Below are positions 18,371 through 24,852 of a stretch of 64,000 nt of DNA, piece after piece. How positions within the stretch are numbered: the stretch's first letter is position 1; each line of letters opens with the position of its first letter. The stretch spans positions 1 through 64,000 of the forward strand of contig NZ_VFRP01000012.1 of the NCBI RefSeq assembly GCF_006385685.1. The letters run 5' to 3'. Made by a program: the position numbers and the translations under genes. The notes beneath the pieces were generated by a model. It saw only the letters and a list, made by a program, of their open reading frames with translations, ran no database searches and was not told the origin of the DNA. The stretch is from Amaricoccus solimangrovi (lineage in GTDB: Bacteria > Pseudomonadota > Alphaproteobacteria > Rhodobacterales > Rhodobacteraceae).

Positions 18371-18820
18371 TCAGACCCGGTCGAACCGCGCGCCGACGAT
18401 GCGCACCTGGCTGACGAAGCCTGTCTCGGGATCGGTCCAGGAGCCGACCTCGAGCGTGCCCGTCACCTCGATGAGCGCATTGGCCTGTTCGAAGGTCTGT
18501 GCGCGGTCGAGATAGACGACGACGATATCCGCCGGCCAGTCGGCGTCCGAGGAGCAGAACGGGCAGAGCGCCATCGGCCGTTTCGTCAGCACGAAGAACT
18601 TCGCCTCGGCCTTGAGCGGCGGCGCCATGAAGCCCTTCATCCGGACGGTCTGGCCTTTCAGCGCCCTGAGCTTGTCGGAGAAGGAAAGGCCGAGCACGCC
18701 GACCTTGCCGTAAAGCTCGTCGAAGGCGAGCGTGCCCGAGCCTTCGCCCGCCCGCGCGGCCGCCGCGACGGCGAGGCAGACGGTGGCGAGAAGGACGGCG
18801 CGGCGGCTCTGGCGGATCAT
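18371..18820 (-). CDS. exported OB-fold-like protein of the ABC cassette
   Basis: A 149-residue protein with a Sec signal peptide (basic start, LLATVCLAVAAAARA, cleavage at about residue 24). The mature domain is beta-rich with MKGFMAPPLKAEAKFFVLTK, a CPFCSSDADWPADIVVVYL segment and ANALIEVTGTLEVGSW, which suggests an OB fold. The Cys pair in CPFC could bind metal or form a disulfide. The place of this gene ahead of an ATPase and an FtsX-type permease resembles the DUF3299-type partner in zinc-responsive cassettes, although the central motif differs. Function is unknown. Confidence 0.6.
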   Translation of the reverse strand: MIRQSRRAVLLATVCLAVAAAARAGEGSGTLAFDELYGKVGVLGLSFSDKLRALKGQTVRMKGFMAPPLKAEAKFFVLTKRPMALCPFCSSDADWPADIVVVYLDRAQTFEQANALIEVTGTLEVGSWTDPETGFVSQVRIVGARFDRV

Positions 18821-18843
18821 CGGGCGGCTCCGGAAAATGCTCT

Positions 18844-18868
18844 CCCCGGGGAGGCGGGCTCCCCGGGG
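18844..18868 (-). terminator. hairpin terminator after phoA
   Basis: CCCCGGGGAG and CTCCCCGGGG form a 10-bp stem around a five-base loop, 22 bases beyond the phoA stop. On the minus strand it is followed after a few bases by ATTTTCC rather than a pure U run. It separates phoA from the ABC cassette. Confidence 0.55.
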
Positions 18869-18890
18869 TTTCGGTTCAGGCGGTCAGGCC

Positions 18891-20633
18891 TCAGTTGCCG
18901 GGCTTGGCCGGGGCGAGCGCCATAAGCTCGGCGATCACCCGGTAGACGTCGCTCTGCTCCATGTAGCCGTGGAACTTCTCGGCGCCCGCGCCCGAGGCCT
19001 GCAGCACGACGTCGTCGACGGCGTGCACGGCGGTATCGGCCGATTTCGGCAGGTTGCCCTCGCGCAGCACCGCGCCGGGGACGTCCTTGTACTCCGCATT
19101 CGCGACATAGTCGCCGTTCTCGTCCTTGACCGCCGGTTCGAACGGATCGTCGAGCTTCGGCCCCCACGTCTCGTAATAGTCCGGGAAATTGTTCGAGAAC
19201 ATCGCGATCCGGGGCGCGACGTTCAGGTCGTCCGGATAGCCGTCGCCATTCTCGTCCCTGTAGCCGAGAAAGCCCGCGTCGGCGTAGACGCCCACGCTCT
19301 CGCGGCCCTCGCCCCGGGCAGGGTCGATCGTGCCGATCAGCGAATTGCCGTGGGTATGGTCGCCCGTGACGACGAGCAGCGTGTCGGGATGCGCCGCGAC
19401 GAAGTCCCGGGCGACGCCGACGGCCTGATCGAACTCGATCGTGTCGATCATCGCGCGCTCCCAGTCCATCGGGTGCTTCATCTTGTCGACCGTGGCGGCC
19501 TCGATCATCACGAAGAACCCGTCCGGATCCTTCGCCAGCTGGTCGATCGCGACGCGGGTCATCTCGACGAGGCCGGGCTGGTTCGGGAAGTCCTGCACCG
19601 TGCCCTTGCCCAGGAACTTGCGGTCGAGCGCCGTGTCCATGTTGCCGGTGTGGAACAGGCCGAGGATCCTGCCCGAGTTCGAGCCCCCGGCGGCCTTCAG
19701 CCCCTCCGCGTCGGTCGCGAGCGCGTAGCCCGCGTCCTGGAACTTCTCGACGAGGTTCTCGTCGTCCTTGCGCTTCGAGCCCGGCGTCGACCGGGGCAGG
19801 AAATAGGCCGAGCCGCCGCCGAGGATCACCTCGGGCTGATGCGCGAGGAGCATGTCGGCGATCTCGGGCTTGTCGGCGCGCTTGCGGGTATGGGCGATGA
19901 GCGCCGCGGGCGTCGCATCCTCGATCTCGGCGGTCGAGACGATGCCGACCGACTTGCCGCCGGTGCGCCGGAGCGCCTCGGAGATGAGCTCGACCTTCGG
20001 ATCGTCGAGCGTGTCCTCGGTCCGGTCGGCATAGACGCCGAGCGCGTTCACCGCCGTCTTGTGGCCGGTCATGTAGGCCGAGGCGGTATTGGCGCTGTCG
20101 GTCGCGATCGAGCCGGTCGAGGAGGTGCCGATGAAGGCGGCGTAGTCGAGATCGTCCATGTTGAGCCGGCCGTCGGCCTTGCCGCCGGTCATGCCCTTCG
20201 ACATCAGACGCGCGGTGGTGCGGTCGGCGACGCTGAGCCCGTCGGCGATCATGAAGATCACGTTCTTCACGACCGGCGTCCCGGGCGTGCCGTAGACATC
20301 CCAGGTCACCGACTTCGTCTCGTCGCCGGCCTTCGCCTCGACGGTGTAGCTGCCGGGGGTCGCGATGCTCACGCCGTCGATCCGGACGGCGGAGGCGTCG
20401 ACGCCCTCCTCCCTCTCGATGAAGGTCGCGTCCTTGCCGAGCAGGCCGGCGGCCGGCTCGCCGTTGATCGTCACGGAGACGTCGCCCGGCTTCACCACGC
20501 CGTCGAACTCGACCTTCATGTCGAAGGGCGAGCCGGCGAGAATGGTCGCGCGGTCGAGCGGCATGATCTCGGCGGCATGGGCCGCGGGGACGAGGCAGGT
20601 GCTGGCGGCCAGCAGGAACAGGGTTCGGCGCAT
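18891..20633 (-). CDS. phoA: secreted alkaline phosphatase
   Basis: A 580-residue periplasmic or secreted phosphomonoesterase of the PhoA superfamily. The signal peptide is at residues 1-20 (MRRTLFLLAASTCLVPAAHA). An N-terminal beta domain of about 110 residues precedes the catalytic core. NVIFMIADGLS carries a metal-binding Asp, TDSANTASAYMTG the nucleophile Ser, and VVTGDHTHG and TAVHAVDDV further zinc ligands. It is longer than E. coli PhoA (about 470) because of this N-terminal domain and an insertion near DENGDGYPDDLN. The ATG at 20633 begins the signal peptide; upstream codons are promoter sequence. It diverges from a sigma54-controlled alcohol dehydrogenase. No clear pho box was found. 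Confidence 0.92.
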   Translation of the reverse strand: MRRTLFLLAASTCLVPAAHAAEIMPLDRATILAGSPFDMKVEFDGVVKPGDVSVTINGEPAAGLLGKDATFIEREEGVDASAVRIDGVSIATPGSYTVEAKAGDETKSVTWDVYGTPGTPVVKNVIFMIADGLSVADRTTARLMSKGMTGGKADGRLNMDDLDYAAFIGTSSTGSIATDSANTASAYMTGHKTAVNALGVYADRTEDTLDDPKVELISEALRRTGGKSVGIVSTAEIEDATPAALIAHTRKRADKPEIADMLLAHQPEVILGGGSAYFLPRSTPGSKRKDDENLVEKFQDAGYALATDAEGLKAAGGSNSGRILGLFHTGNMDTALDRKFLGKGTVQDFPNQPGLVEMTRVAIDQLAKDPDGFFVMIEAATVDKMKHPMDWERAMIDTIEFDQAVGVARDFVAAHPDTLLVVTGDHTHGNSLIGTIDPARGEGRESVGVYADAGFLGYRDENGDGYPDDLNVAPRIAMFSNNFPDYYETWGPKLDDPFEPAVKDENGDYVANAEYKDVPGAVLREGNLPKSADTAVHAVDDVVLQASGAGAEKFHGYMEQSDVYRVIAELMALAPAKPGN

Positions 20634-20703
20634 GGGATTTCCAGGATCCGTTGGGGTCGCGCCCCGGTTACCGCCGCCGGATGACAGAACGGCGACGCTT
20701 CCG

Positions 20704-20719
20704 CGACACTCCTGTGTCG
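20704..20719. promoter_or_regulatory. inverted repeat in the adh/phoA spacer
   Basis: CGACAC and GTGTCG form a perfect 6-bp inverted repeat around TCCT, centred about 50 bp upstream of the predicted sigma54 transcription start. It is a candidate activator or repressor site for the alcohol dehydrogenase gene, or for the divergent phoA gene. Confidence 0.45.
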
Positions 20720-20735
20720 GATGGCCGCGAAAACC

Positions 20736-20751
20736 TGGCACGGTTGTTGCT
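20736..20751 (+). promoter_or_regulatory. sigma54 promoter of alcohol dehydrogenase gene
   Basis: TGGCACGGTTGTTGCT matches the -24/-12 consensus TGGCACG-N4-TTGCW exactly. The expected start at about 20763 leaves a 31-base leader before the ATG at 20794, which includes a GGGAGGAG ribosome binding site. Sigma54 promoters need an enhancer-binding activator; the MimR-like protein encoded at 33994-36048 is the nearest candidate. Confidence 0.88.
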
Positions 20752-20793
20752 TTTCAGGAGGTGAACACAACCAGTCCCCGGGAGGAGACGCGC

Positions 20794-21846
20794 ATGAAAG
20801 CCCAGGTACTCGAACGCTACGACGAGGCACTGACCGCCAACGAATGGGTGACGCTCCAGGACGTGCCGGACCCGAAGATCCGCAAGTCGACCGACGTGAT
20901 CGTCAGGATCGGCGGCGCCGGCGTCTGCCGCACCGACCTGCACATCATCGAGGGCGTCTGGAAGCCGCACATGGACCCGAACGGGAACCAGCTCCTGCCG
21001 CTCATCATGGGCCACGAGAACGCGGGCTGGGTCGAGGAGGTCGGCAAGGAGGTCGAGGGGCTCAGGGTCGGCGACCCGGTGATCGTGCATCCGAAGATCT
21101 CCGGCGGCACCTGCCTCGCCTGCCGCCGGGGCTTCGACATGCACGCGCCCGGCACCTTCCCGGGGCTCGATTCCAACGGCGGCTACGCCGAATATCTCGC
21201 GACCTCGGAGCGCAACATCGTGGCGCTCCCGAAGTCGCTGGCGCCGAAGGAGGTCGCGCCCTACGCCGACGCGGGGCTGACCGCCTATCGCGCGGTCAAG
21301 AAGGCGACGCGCCACCTGCTGCCGGGTGAAAGCGTCGTCGTGATCGGCGCGGGCGGGCTCGGCCATATCGCGATCCAGTGCCTCAAGGCGATGTGCGCGG
21401 CCGATGTGATCGTCGTCGACAAGTCCGACGCCTCGCTGGAACTCGCGCGGAAGAAGGGCGCGGACAAGCTCGTGAAGGCCGATGGCAACGAGGTCGAGGC
21501 GGTGCTGGCCGAGACCGGCGGCGCGGGCGCGGAGGCGGTGATCGACTTCGTGGGCGAGAAGGGCATGACCGCGAAGGGCCTCGCGATGACCCGGCCGATG
21601 GGGAGCTACTACGTCGTCGGCTATGGCGAGAACATCGTCGTGCCGACCGTCGACATGGTGATCACCGAGAAGAACATCATCGGCAATCTCGTCGGCACCT
21701 GGGCCGAGCTCGTCGAGCTGATGGCGCTGGCCGACCGCGGGCTCTGCGACCTGACGACGGTCGAGTATTCGCTCGCCGACGCCAACCGCGCGCTGCACGA
21801 TCTGAACGCCGGCCAGATCCACGGCCGCGCGGTCCTGATCCCCTGA
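20794..21846 (+). CDS. zinc-dependent NAD alcohol dehydrogenase
   Basis: A 350-residue medium-chain dehydrogenase. Catalytic zinc ligands are Cys45 (GVCRTDLH) and His74-Glu75 (MGHEN), and the NAD-binding motif is VVIGAGGLGHIAIQ. The structural zinc loop reads SGGTCLACRRGFDMHA, so only two of the four usual Cys remain (Gly104, Cys107, Cys110, Ala118). It probably oxidises a primary or aromatic alcohol. It has its own perfect sigma54 promoter, like the monooxygenase operon 3 kb downstream, so it may oxidise the alcohol made by that enzyme. The ATG at 20794 follows a strong GGGAGGAG site. Confidence 0.88.
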   Translation: MKAQVLERYDEALTANEWVTLQDVPDPKIRKSTDVIVRIGGAGVCRTDLHIIEGVWKPHMDPNGNQLLPLIMGHENAGWVEEVGKEVEGLRVGDPVIVHPKISGGTCLACRRGFDMHAPGTFPGLDSNGGYAEYLATSERNIVALPKSLAPKEVAPYADAGLTAYRAVKKATRHLLPGESVVVIGAGGLGHIAIQCLKAMCAADVIVVDKSDASLELARKKGADKLVKADGNEVEAVLAETGGAGAEAVIDFVGEKGMTAKGLAMTRPMGSYYVVGYGENIVVPTVDMVITEKNIIGNLVGTWAELVELMALADRGLCDLTTVEYSLADANRALHDLNAGQIHGRAVLIP

Positions 21847-21908
21847 GACGGGGGGCGGGGGCGGCCGGGCCGGCCGTCCCCGGGCCGGGCGTGGTGGAAG
21901 CGGAGCGG

Positions 21909-22178
21909 ATGCGCGGCATGGTCGCGAAAGCCGGACCCGGGCCGTTCCGCCGGGTCAGCCGGTCGCTCCGGATCGGGGGGCATGCGACGAGCCTGCAGCT
22001 CGAGGCGGCGTTCTGGGACGTGCTCGACGCGATGGCGGAACGGGAGGGGCTGACGACGCCGAAGCTGCTCGCGGCGCTGCACGCGGAGACGGCGGAGCAT
22101 CAGGGCGACGTCGCGAATTTCGCCTCGGCGCTCCGGACGATCTGCCTGCTCTACCATCGGGGCGCCGCGCCGGAATGA
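21909..22178 (+). CDS. ribbon-helix-helix domain protein
   Basis: An 89-residue protein whose middle (SRSLRIGGHATSLQLEAAFW, then LDAMAEREGLTTPKLLAALH) is a typical RHH_4 ribbon-helix-helix domain, a small dimeric DNA-binding fold common in alphaproteobacteria. The target is unknown. The ATG at 21909 has GGAAGCGGAG upstream; GTG codons at 21891 and 21894 are alternatives. It follows the alcohol dehydrogenase by 62 bases on the same strand and ends inside a strong hairpin, so it may be the last gene of the sigma54 transcript. There is no toxin-like partner gene. Confidence 0.75.
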   Translation: MRGMVAKAGPGPFRRVSRSLRIGGHATSLQLEAAFWDVLDAMAEREGLTTPKLLAALHAETAEHQGDVANFASALRTICLLYHRGAAPE

Positions 22179-22190
22179 CGGCGCGGCGCC
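22161..22190. terminator. bidirectional hairpin between convergent genes
   Basis: GGCGCCGCGCCG and CGGCGCGGCGCC form a perfect 12-bp stem around GAATGA. It covers the stop codon of the RHH gene and lies just before the stop of the convergent 65-aa gene. There is no U run on either strand, so termination would rely on stem strength or Rho. Confidence 0.55.
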
Positions 22191-22195
22191 TCGCT

Positions 22196-22393
22196 TCAGT
22201 GCGGCTTCGGCTGGCCGATCCGGCCCTCGGCGATCCAGCGCGCGGCGAGAACCAGCGCGCCCATCGCGAAATCGCGGCCATGGGCGGTCACCATCTCCTG
22301 CGAGATCTCGCCGAGCCGGGTGAAGAACAGGTCCTTGCTCTGTTCCTCGGGGGTGAGCGTGGCGGCCGGGGCCTCGGTCTCGGGGGTGGTCAT
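22196..22393 (-). CDS. small conserved-looking protein, function unknown
   Basis: A 65-residue soluble protein with an Ala/Thr/Pro/Glu-rich N-terminus, then SKDLFFTRLGEISQEMVTAH and DFAMGALVLAARWIAEG, which predict two helices. Its ATG at 22393 has a GGAGATCC site and starts 12 bases after the stop of the WD40-like gene, so the two are co-transcribed. The coding bias matches its neighbours. I do not recognise the family. Its place beside the monooxygenase region makes an accessory role possible but unproven. Confidence 0.6.
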   Translation of the reverse strand: MTTPETEAPAATLTPEEQSKDLFFTRLGEISQEMVTAHGRDFAMGALVLAARWIAEGRIGQPKPH

Positions 22394-22405
22394 GGAAGGA
22401 TCTCC

Positions 22406-23485
22406 TTACTTGAACATGCGGGCGGGAAAGGTGGCGATCGCGGCGACGCCGGCGGCGTCGCCGATCGCGAGATGCCGGCCGTCGGGCGAGAAGGCGAGCG
22501 CGGTGACCGCCGCGCCCTCGTGGCGGAGCAGAAGCTCGTCGCGGGCGCCGATCTGGGCGATCACGACCTGGCCATTGGCGAAACCCGCCGCGAGGAGCGG
22601 CCGGGACGGATGCGCCGCCAGCGCCTCGACGGCGACGAGGCCGGGCTGTCCCGTCAGGAGCGGCCGGTCGGTCGCGGGCAGCGCCTCGGCGTCCCAGGCG
22701 GCGACGCGGAAGGCGCCCGGGGCGGCGAAGGCGTGGCCGGGCGCGCTCCAGACGAGGTCGCGCGCCGGGGCCGGGAAGCCGCCGAGGCGGATCGGGGCCG
22801 CGGGGGCGGCCGGGTCGACGAGCGCGATCCCCTCCGCGCCGAGCGCCGCGCCGAGCCAGGCGCCGTCGCCGCGCCAGCGCAGCCGGAGCGCGCCGGCGAG
22901 GGGCACGGCCGGGGAGGCGTCGTCGCGCCCGAGAAGGCGCACCGCGCCCGCGTCGGCGGCGGCGAGCCCGCCGCCCGCGTGGAGCGCGAGCGCCACCGTC
23001 CCGGGCAGGTCCCGGCGCCGCGCGCCGTCGCGGTTCAGCAGCGTGACGCCGCCCGCGTCGGCGGCGGCGACCGCGCCGCCCGCCTGGTCGAGCGCGACGA
23101 CCGGCCCTTCGAGCGTCAGCACCGTCGTGGCGGCGCCGTCGGGGCCGAGCTCGAGTACGCGGCCCGCCGCGTCGCCGACGAGAAACCCGCTCCCGCGCGC
23201 GGCGATCGGCGGCGCGCCATCGGCGAGGCCGGTGACGGGGACGAGCGCCGGCGGCTCCTTCGTCCGGGGCCGGATCGTGGTCTGGCCGAGGTCGCCGGTC
23301 ACGCGGATCCGGCTCTCCGGCGGTTCGGGGTCGGCGGCTCCCGCGATCAGCACCGCGCCCGCGGCCGTCGCGAAGGCGGTGGCGCCGCCATCGGTCGCGA
23401 AGCGGATCGCGGTGATCGGGGCCTCGGTCCGCCAGCGGCGGGCGAGCAGGTCGTGGAGCGTGAGCGGGCGGTCAGGCTGGTTCAT
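22406..23485 (-). CDS. WD40-like beta-propeller protein
   Basis: A 359-residue protein made of repeated segments of about 40 residues with the WD40-type pattern of small hydrophobic strands and Asp/Gly turns. Examples are AAITAIRF-like strands at the N-terminus, VAALTAHPSRPLLAAG-like strands in the middle, and the clear C-terminal repeat VTALAFSPDGRHLAIGDAAG. There is no signal peptide. Such propellers are scaffolds for protein complexes. The ATG at 23485 (MNQPDRPLTLHDLLARRW) is chosen because upstream codons fall in the divergent promoter. It pairs with the 65-aa gene. The real partner is unknown. Confidence 0.7.
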   Translation of the reverse strand: MNQPDRPLTLHDLLARRWRTEAPITAIRFATDGGATAFATAAGAVLIAGAADPEPPESRIRVTGDLGQTTIRPRTKEPPALVPVTGLADGAPPIAARGSGFLVGDAAGRVLELGPDGAATTVLTLEGPVVALDQAGGAVAAADAGGVTLLNRDGARRRDLPGTVALALHAGGGLAAADAGAVRLLGRDDASPAVPLAGALRLRWRGDGAWLGAALGAEGIALVDPAAPAAPIRLGGFPAPARDLVWSAPGHAFAAPGAFRVAAWDAEALPATDRPLLTGQPGLVAVEALAAHPSRPLLAAGFANGQVVIAQIGARDELLLRHEGAAVTALAFSPDGRHLAIGDAAGVAAIATFPARMFK

Positions 23486-23577
23486 GGGGCGTTCCTTCCC
23501 GCGCGGCGGGCATGCCCCCCGCGACGTGTCTTTTTCCGGTGCCAAGCAAGGACCGGGCCAATGAAGGAGAGGATGCG

Positions 23578-23829
23578 ATGTTCGAGAACGCGGGCCGGGT
23601 GATCTTCACCACGCTCCACGAGGTGGCGCTGGCGAAGCTGGGCGCGGGGCACGCCTGCGTGAGCGCGCTCGCGCGCGCCGCGGCCGAGCCGGAGGCCGCC
23701 GCGGTCGCCGAGGCGGAGACCGCGCTCCGCGCGCTGCCCGAGGCGGAGCGGACGGCGATCATGGGCGCGGCCCATGCGCGGCTGCGAAGCGACCCCGCCG
23801 CCTGGCTCGCCCTCTGGCCCGCCCCGTAG
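23578..23829 (+). CDS. small protein, function unknown
   Basis: An 83-residue Ala/Glu-rich, mainly helical protein (MFENAGRVIFTTLHEVALAK at the start, then EAERTAIMGAAHARLRSDP). GGAGAGG lies seven bases before the ATG at 23578. It diverges from the WD40-like gene across 92 bases and is followed at once by a large palindromic repeat that includes its stop codon. I do not recognise the family; its codon bias is like that of its neighbours. The alternative is a chance frame, since GC-rich DNA has many. Confidence 0.45.
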   Translation: MFENAGRVIFTTLHEVALAKLGAGHACVSALARAAAEPEAAAVAEAETALRALPEAERTAIMGAAHARLRSDPAAWLALWPAP

Positions 23830-23920
23830 GGCGGACATCTGTCCGCCTTCGCGCCCGGGATGGCGGACCGTTCCGCGATGGCGGGATGAGCCCGGGATGG
23901 CGGACAGATGTCCGCCCTAC
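23826..23920. repeat. pair of REP-like palindromes in inverted orientation
   Basis: Two copies of a 22-base unit, 23826-23847 and 23899-23920, are exact reverse complements. Each contains its own near-perfect hairpin (GGCGGACA, two bases, TGTCCGCC) and starts or ends with GTAGGG. A related imperfect stretch (ATGGCGGACCGTTCCGCGAT) lies between them. The structure sits between the convergent 83-aa and 144-aa genes. Related GTAGGG palindromes occur at 26531-26554 and 33975-33997. Confidence 0.75.
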
Positions 23921-24351
23921 GGCGCCCGGTAGCCTTCGAGCTGGTCGGGCAGGGCATCCGCCTGCGCGCGGAACTGGCGCTCGGCGGTCTCGATATGGCC
24001 GCGCAGGTCGTCCCAGATGTCGACGCTCAGCACGGAGGTCGTGTCGCCGAGCAGCCGCTCGATCTCGCCGAGGCGCAGCTGATGTGTCATCGCGACGCCC
24101 GAGAGGACGAAGTCGCGCAGGAGCAGCGCGTGCGTCTCGATGAAGCCCCGGATCATCGGATGGCTCTCCGCCGTCACGCCGCGCCCGGCGAGTTCGCGCG
24201 CGATGACCTCCTCGAAATGCGCGCGCAGCCGGTGCTGGCTCTCCCCGAGGAAGCGCAGGGTGTAGACGGCGTCGCGCGGCATCAGCCGGGCAAGCTCGGC
24301 GGCGACCTCCTCGGGCGCCCGGGGGCGGCTGGGATCCTGCGACTCGGCCAC
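23917..24351 (-). CDS. all-helical protein of unknown function, divergent from monooxygenase operon
   Basis: A 144-residue soluble protein predicted to be a helical bundle (RDAVYTLRFLGESQHRLRAH, GFIETHALLLRDFVLSGVAM). GTG at 24351 is favoured because GGGAGG lies exactly six bases upstream. The ATG at 24357 would abut that Shine-Dalgarno sequence with no spacing. It is transcribed away from the monooxygenase operon, and the shared spacer contains several palindromes. I do not recognise it; it could be an accessory protein or a small regulator. The stop codon lies in a palindromic repeat. Confidence 0.6.
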   Translation of the reverse strand: MAESQDPSRPRAPEEVAAELARLMPRDAVYTLRFLGESQHRLRAHFEEVIARELAGRGVTAESHPMIRGFIETHALLLRDFVLSGVAMTHQLRLGEIERLLGDTTSVLSVDIWDDLRGHIETAERQFRAQADALPDQLEGYRAP

Positions 24352-24407
24352 GGTCATCCTCCCGCTGGACTGACGATCACATAGGCCGCGCATTACTCCC
24401 CGTCTAC

Positions 24408-24442
24408 TTCGCAGCTGCGAATAATCACTTCGCGTAAGCGAA
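24408..24442. promoter_or_regulatory. tandem palindromic operator sites, centres 21 bp apart
   Basis: TTCGCAGCTGCGAA (24408-24421) is a perfect 14-bp palindrome. TTCGCGTAAGCGAA (24429-24442) repeats the same TTCGC/GCGAA arms. Their centres, 24414.5 and 24435.5, are 21 bp apart, two helical turns, so two dimers would bind on the same face. They lie 57-92 bp upstream of the 144-aa gene start and about 150-185 bp upstream of the expected sigma54 transcription start. Confidence 0.65.
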
Positions 24443-24443
24443 A

Positions 24444-24493
24444 TGTCATCGGCGCGACAAGTGTAAATTACAGGTGTAACGCCTCGTTACACC
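24444..24493. promoter_or_regulatory. cluster of inverted repeats, likely activator sites
   Basis: Three further dyads follow: TGTC-N8-GACA (24444-24459); TGTAAATTACA (24462-24472), a perfect odd palindrome; and GGTGTAAC-N5-GTTACACC (24473-24493), a perfect 8-bp inverted repeat. The last is centred about 108 bp upstream of the expected sigma54 start, within the usual range for enhancer-binding activators. The local AT content is higher than in flanking DNA. Confidence 0.6.
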
Positions 24494-24564
24494 CTTCGGC
24501 CCGCGCCGCCGCGCCCGGGGCCGGGAAGCGGCGCGCGGCCCGTCGCGGCGGGTATGGAAAAGGC

Positions 24565-24580
24565 TGGCACGCAACTTGCA
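24565..24580 (+). promoter_or_regulatory. sigma54 promoter of the monooxygenase operon
   Basis: TGGCACGCAACTTGCA is a perfect -24/-12 element (TGGCAC-N5-TTGCA). The expected transcription start is about 24592. A sigma54 activator is encoded at the other end of the cluster (33994-36048), and upstream dyads offer binding sites. Confidence 0.92.
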
Positions 24581-24591
24581 TCGCAGCTGGC

Positions 24592-24852
24592 AGAAGAAGC
24601 CCACCGGGTGCTCGCCCGGTGCCACAAGAACGAAGGGGAGGCCGCCGGCCCGAGGATCGCGAGAGACCGCCGAGGCGTGGTCCGGATCCGAATGCCCGCC
24701 ACCGACACCTTTGCCGGATCCACCGAACGGCCGGTCCCCGGGGTCATCCGATCCGAGGCCCGCCGTTCGACAGAAGAACTGGCGGCGCATGGCGCCGCGA
24801 CCGGCCCGGGCGATGGGGCCCGAGGGCGCAACAGGGTGGAGGCTTTCAGACG
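24592..24852 (+). other. long 5' leader of the monooxygenase operon
   Basis: About 260 bases separate the predicted transcription start from the first ATG. A hairpin (CACCGGG, six bases, CCCGGTG; 24602-24621) lies near the start and another (GCGGCGC, ATG, GCGCCGC; 24782-24798) further on. One frame stays open across the leader and its TGA (24854-24856) overlaps the hydroxylase ATG; an internal ATG at 24692 would give a 54-codon peptide. No good ribosome binding site supports that ATG. Confidence 0.4.

Noticed and set aside
16298-18925. Long plus-strand open frame across the ABC cassette
   Set aside because: It covers three minus-strand genes with clear ABC motifs and translates to compositionally biased sequence.
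20640-20760. Pho box for phoA
   Set aside because: I found no pair of CTGTCAT-like repeats at the right spacing; the strong signal in this spacer is the sigma54 promoter facing the other way.
21909-22178. RHH protein as the antitoxin of a toxin-antitoxin pair
   Set aside because: There is no toxin-like gene on either side; the RHH_4 type is usually a stand-alone protein and the next gene is convergent.
23826-23920. Inverted 22-base repeats as a CRISPR or IS element
   Set aside because: Only two copies in opposite orientation, no spacers of constant length and no transposase; a REP-like structure fits better.
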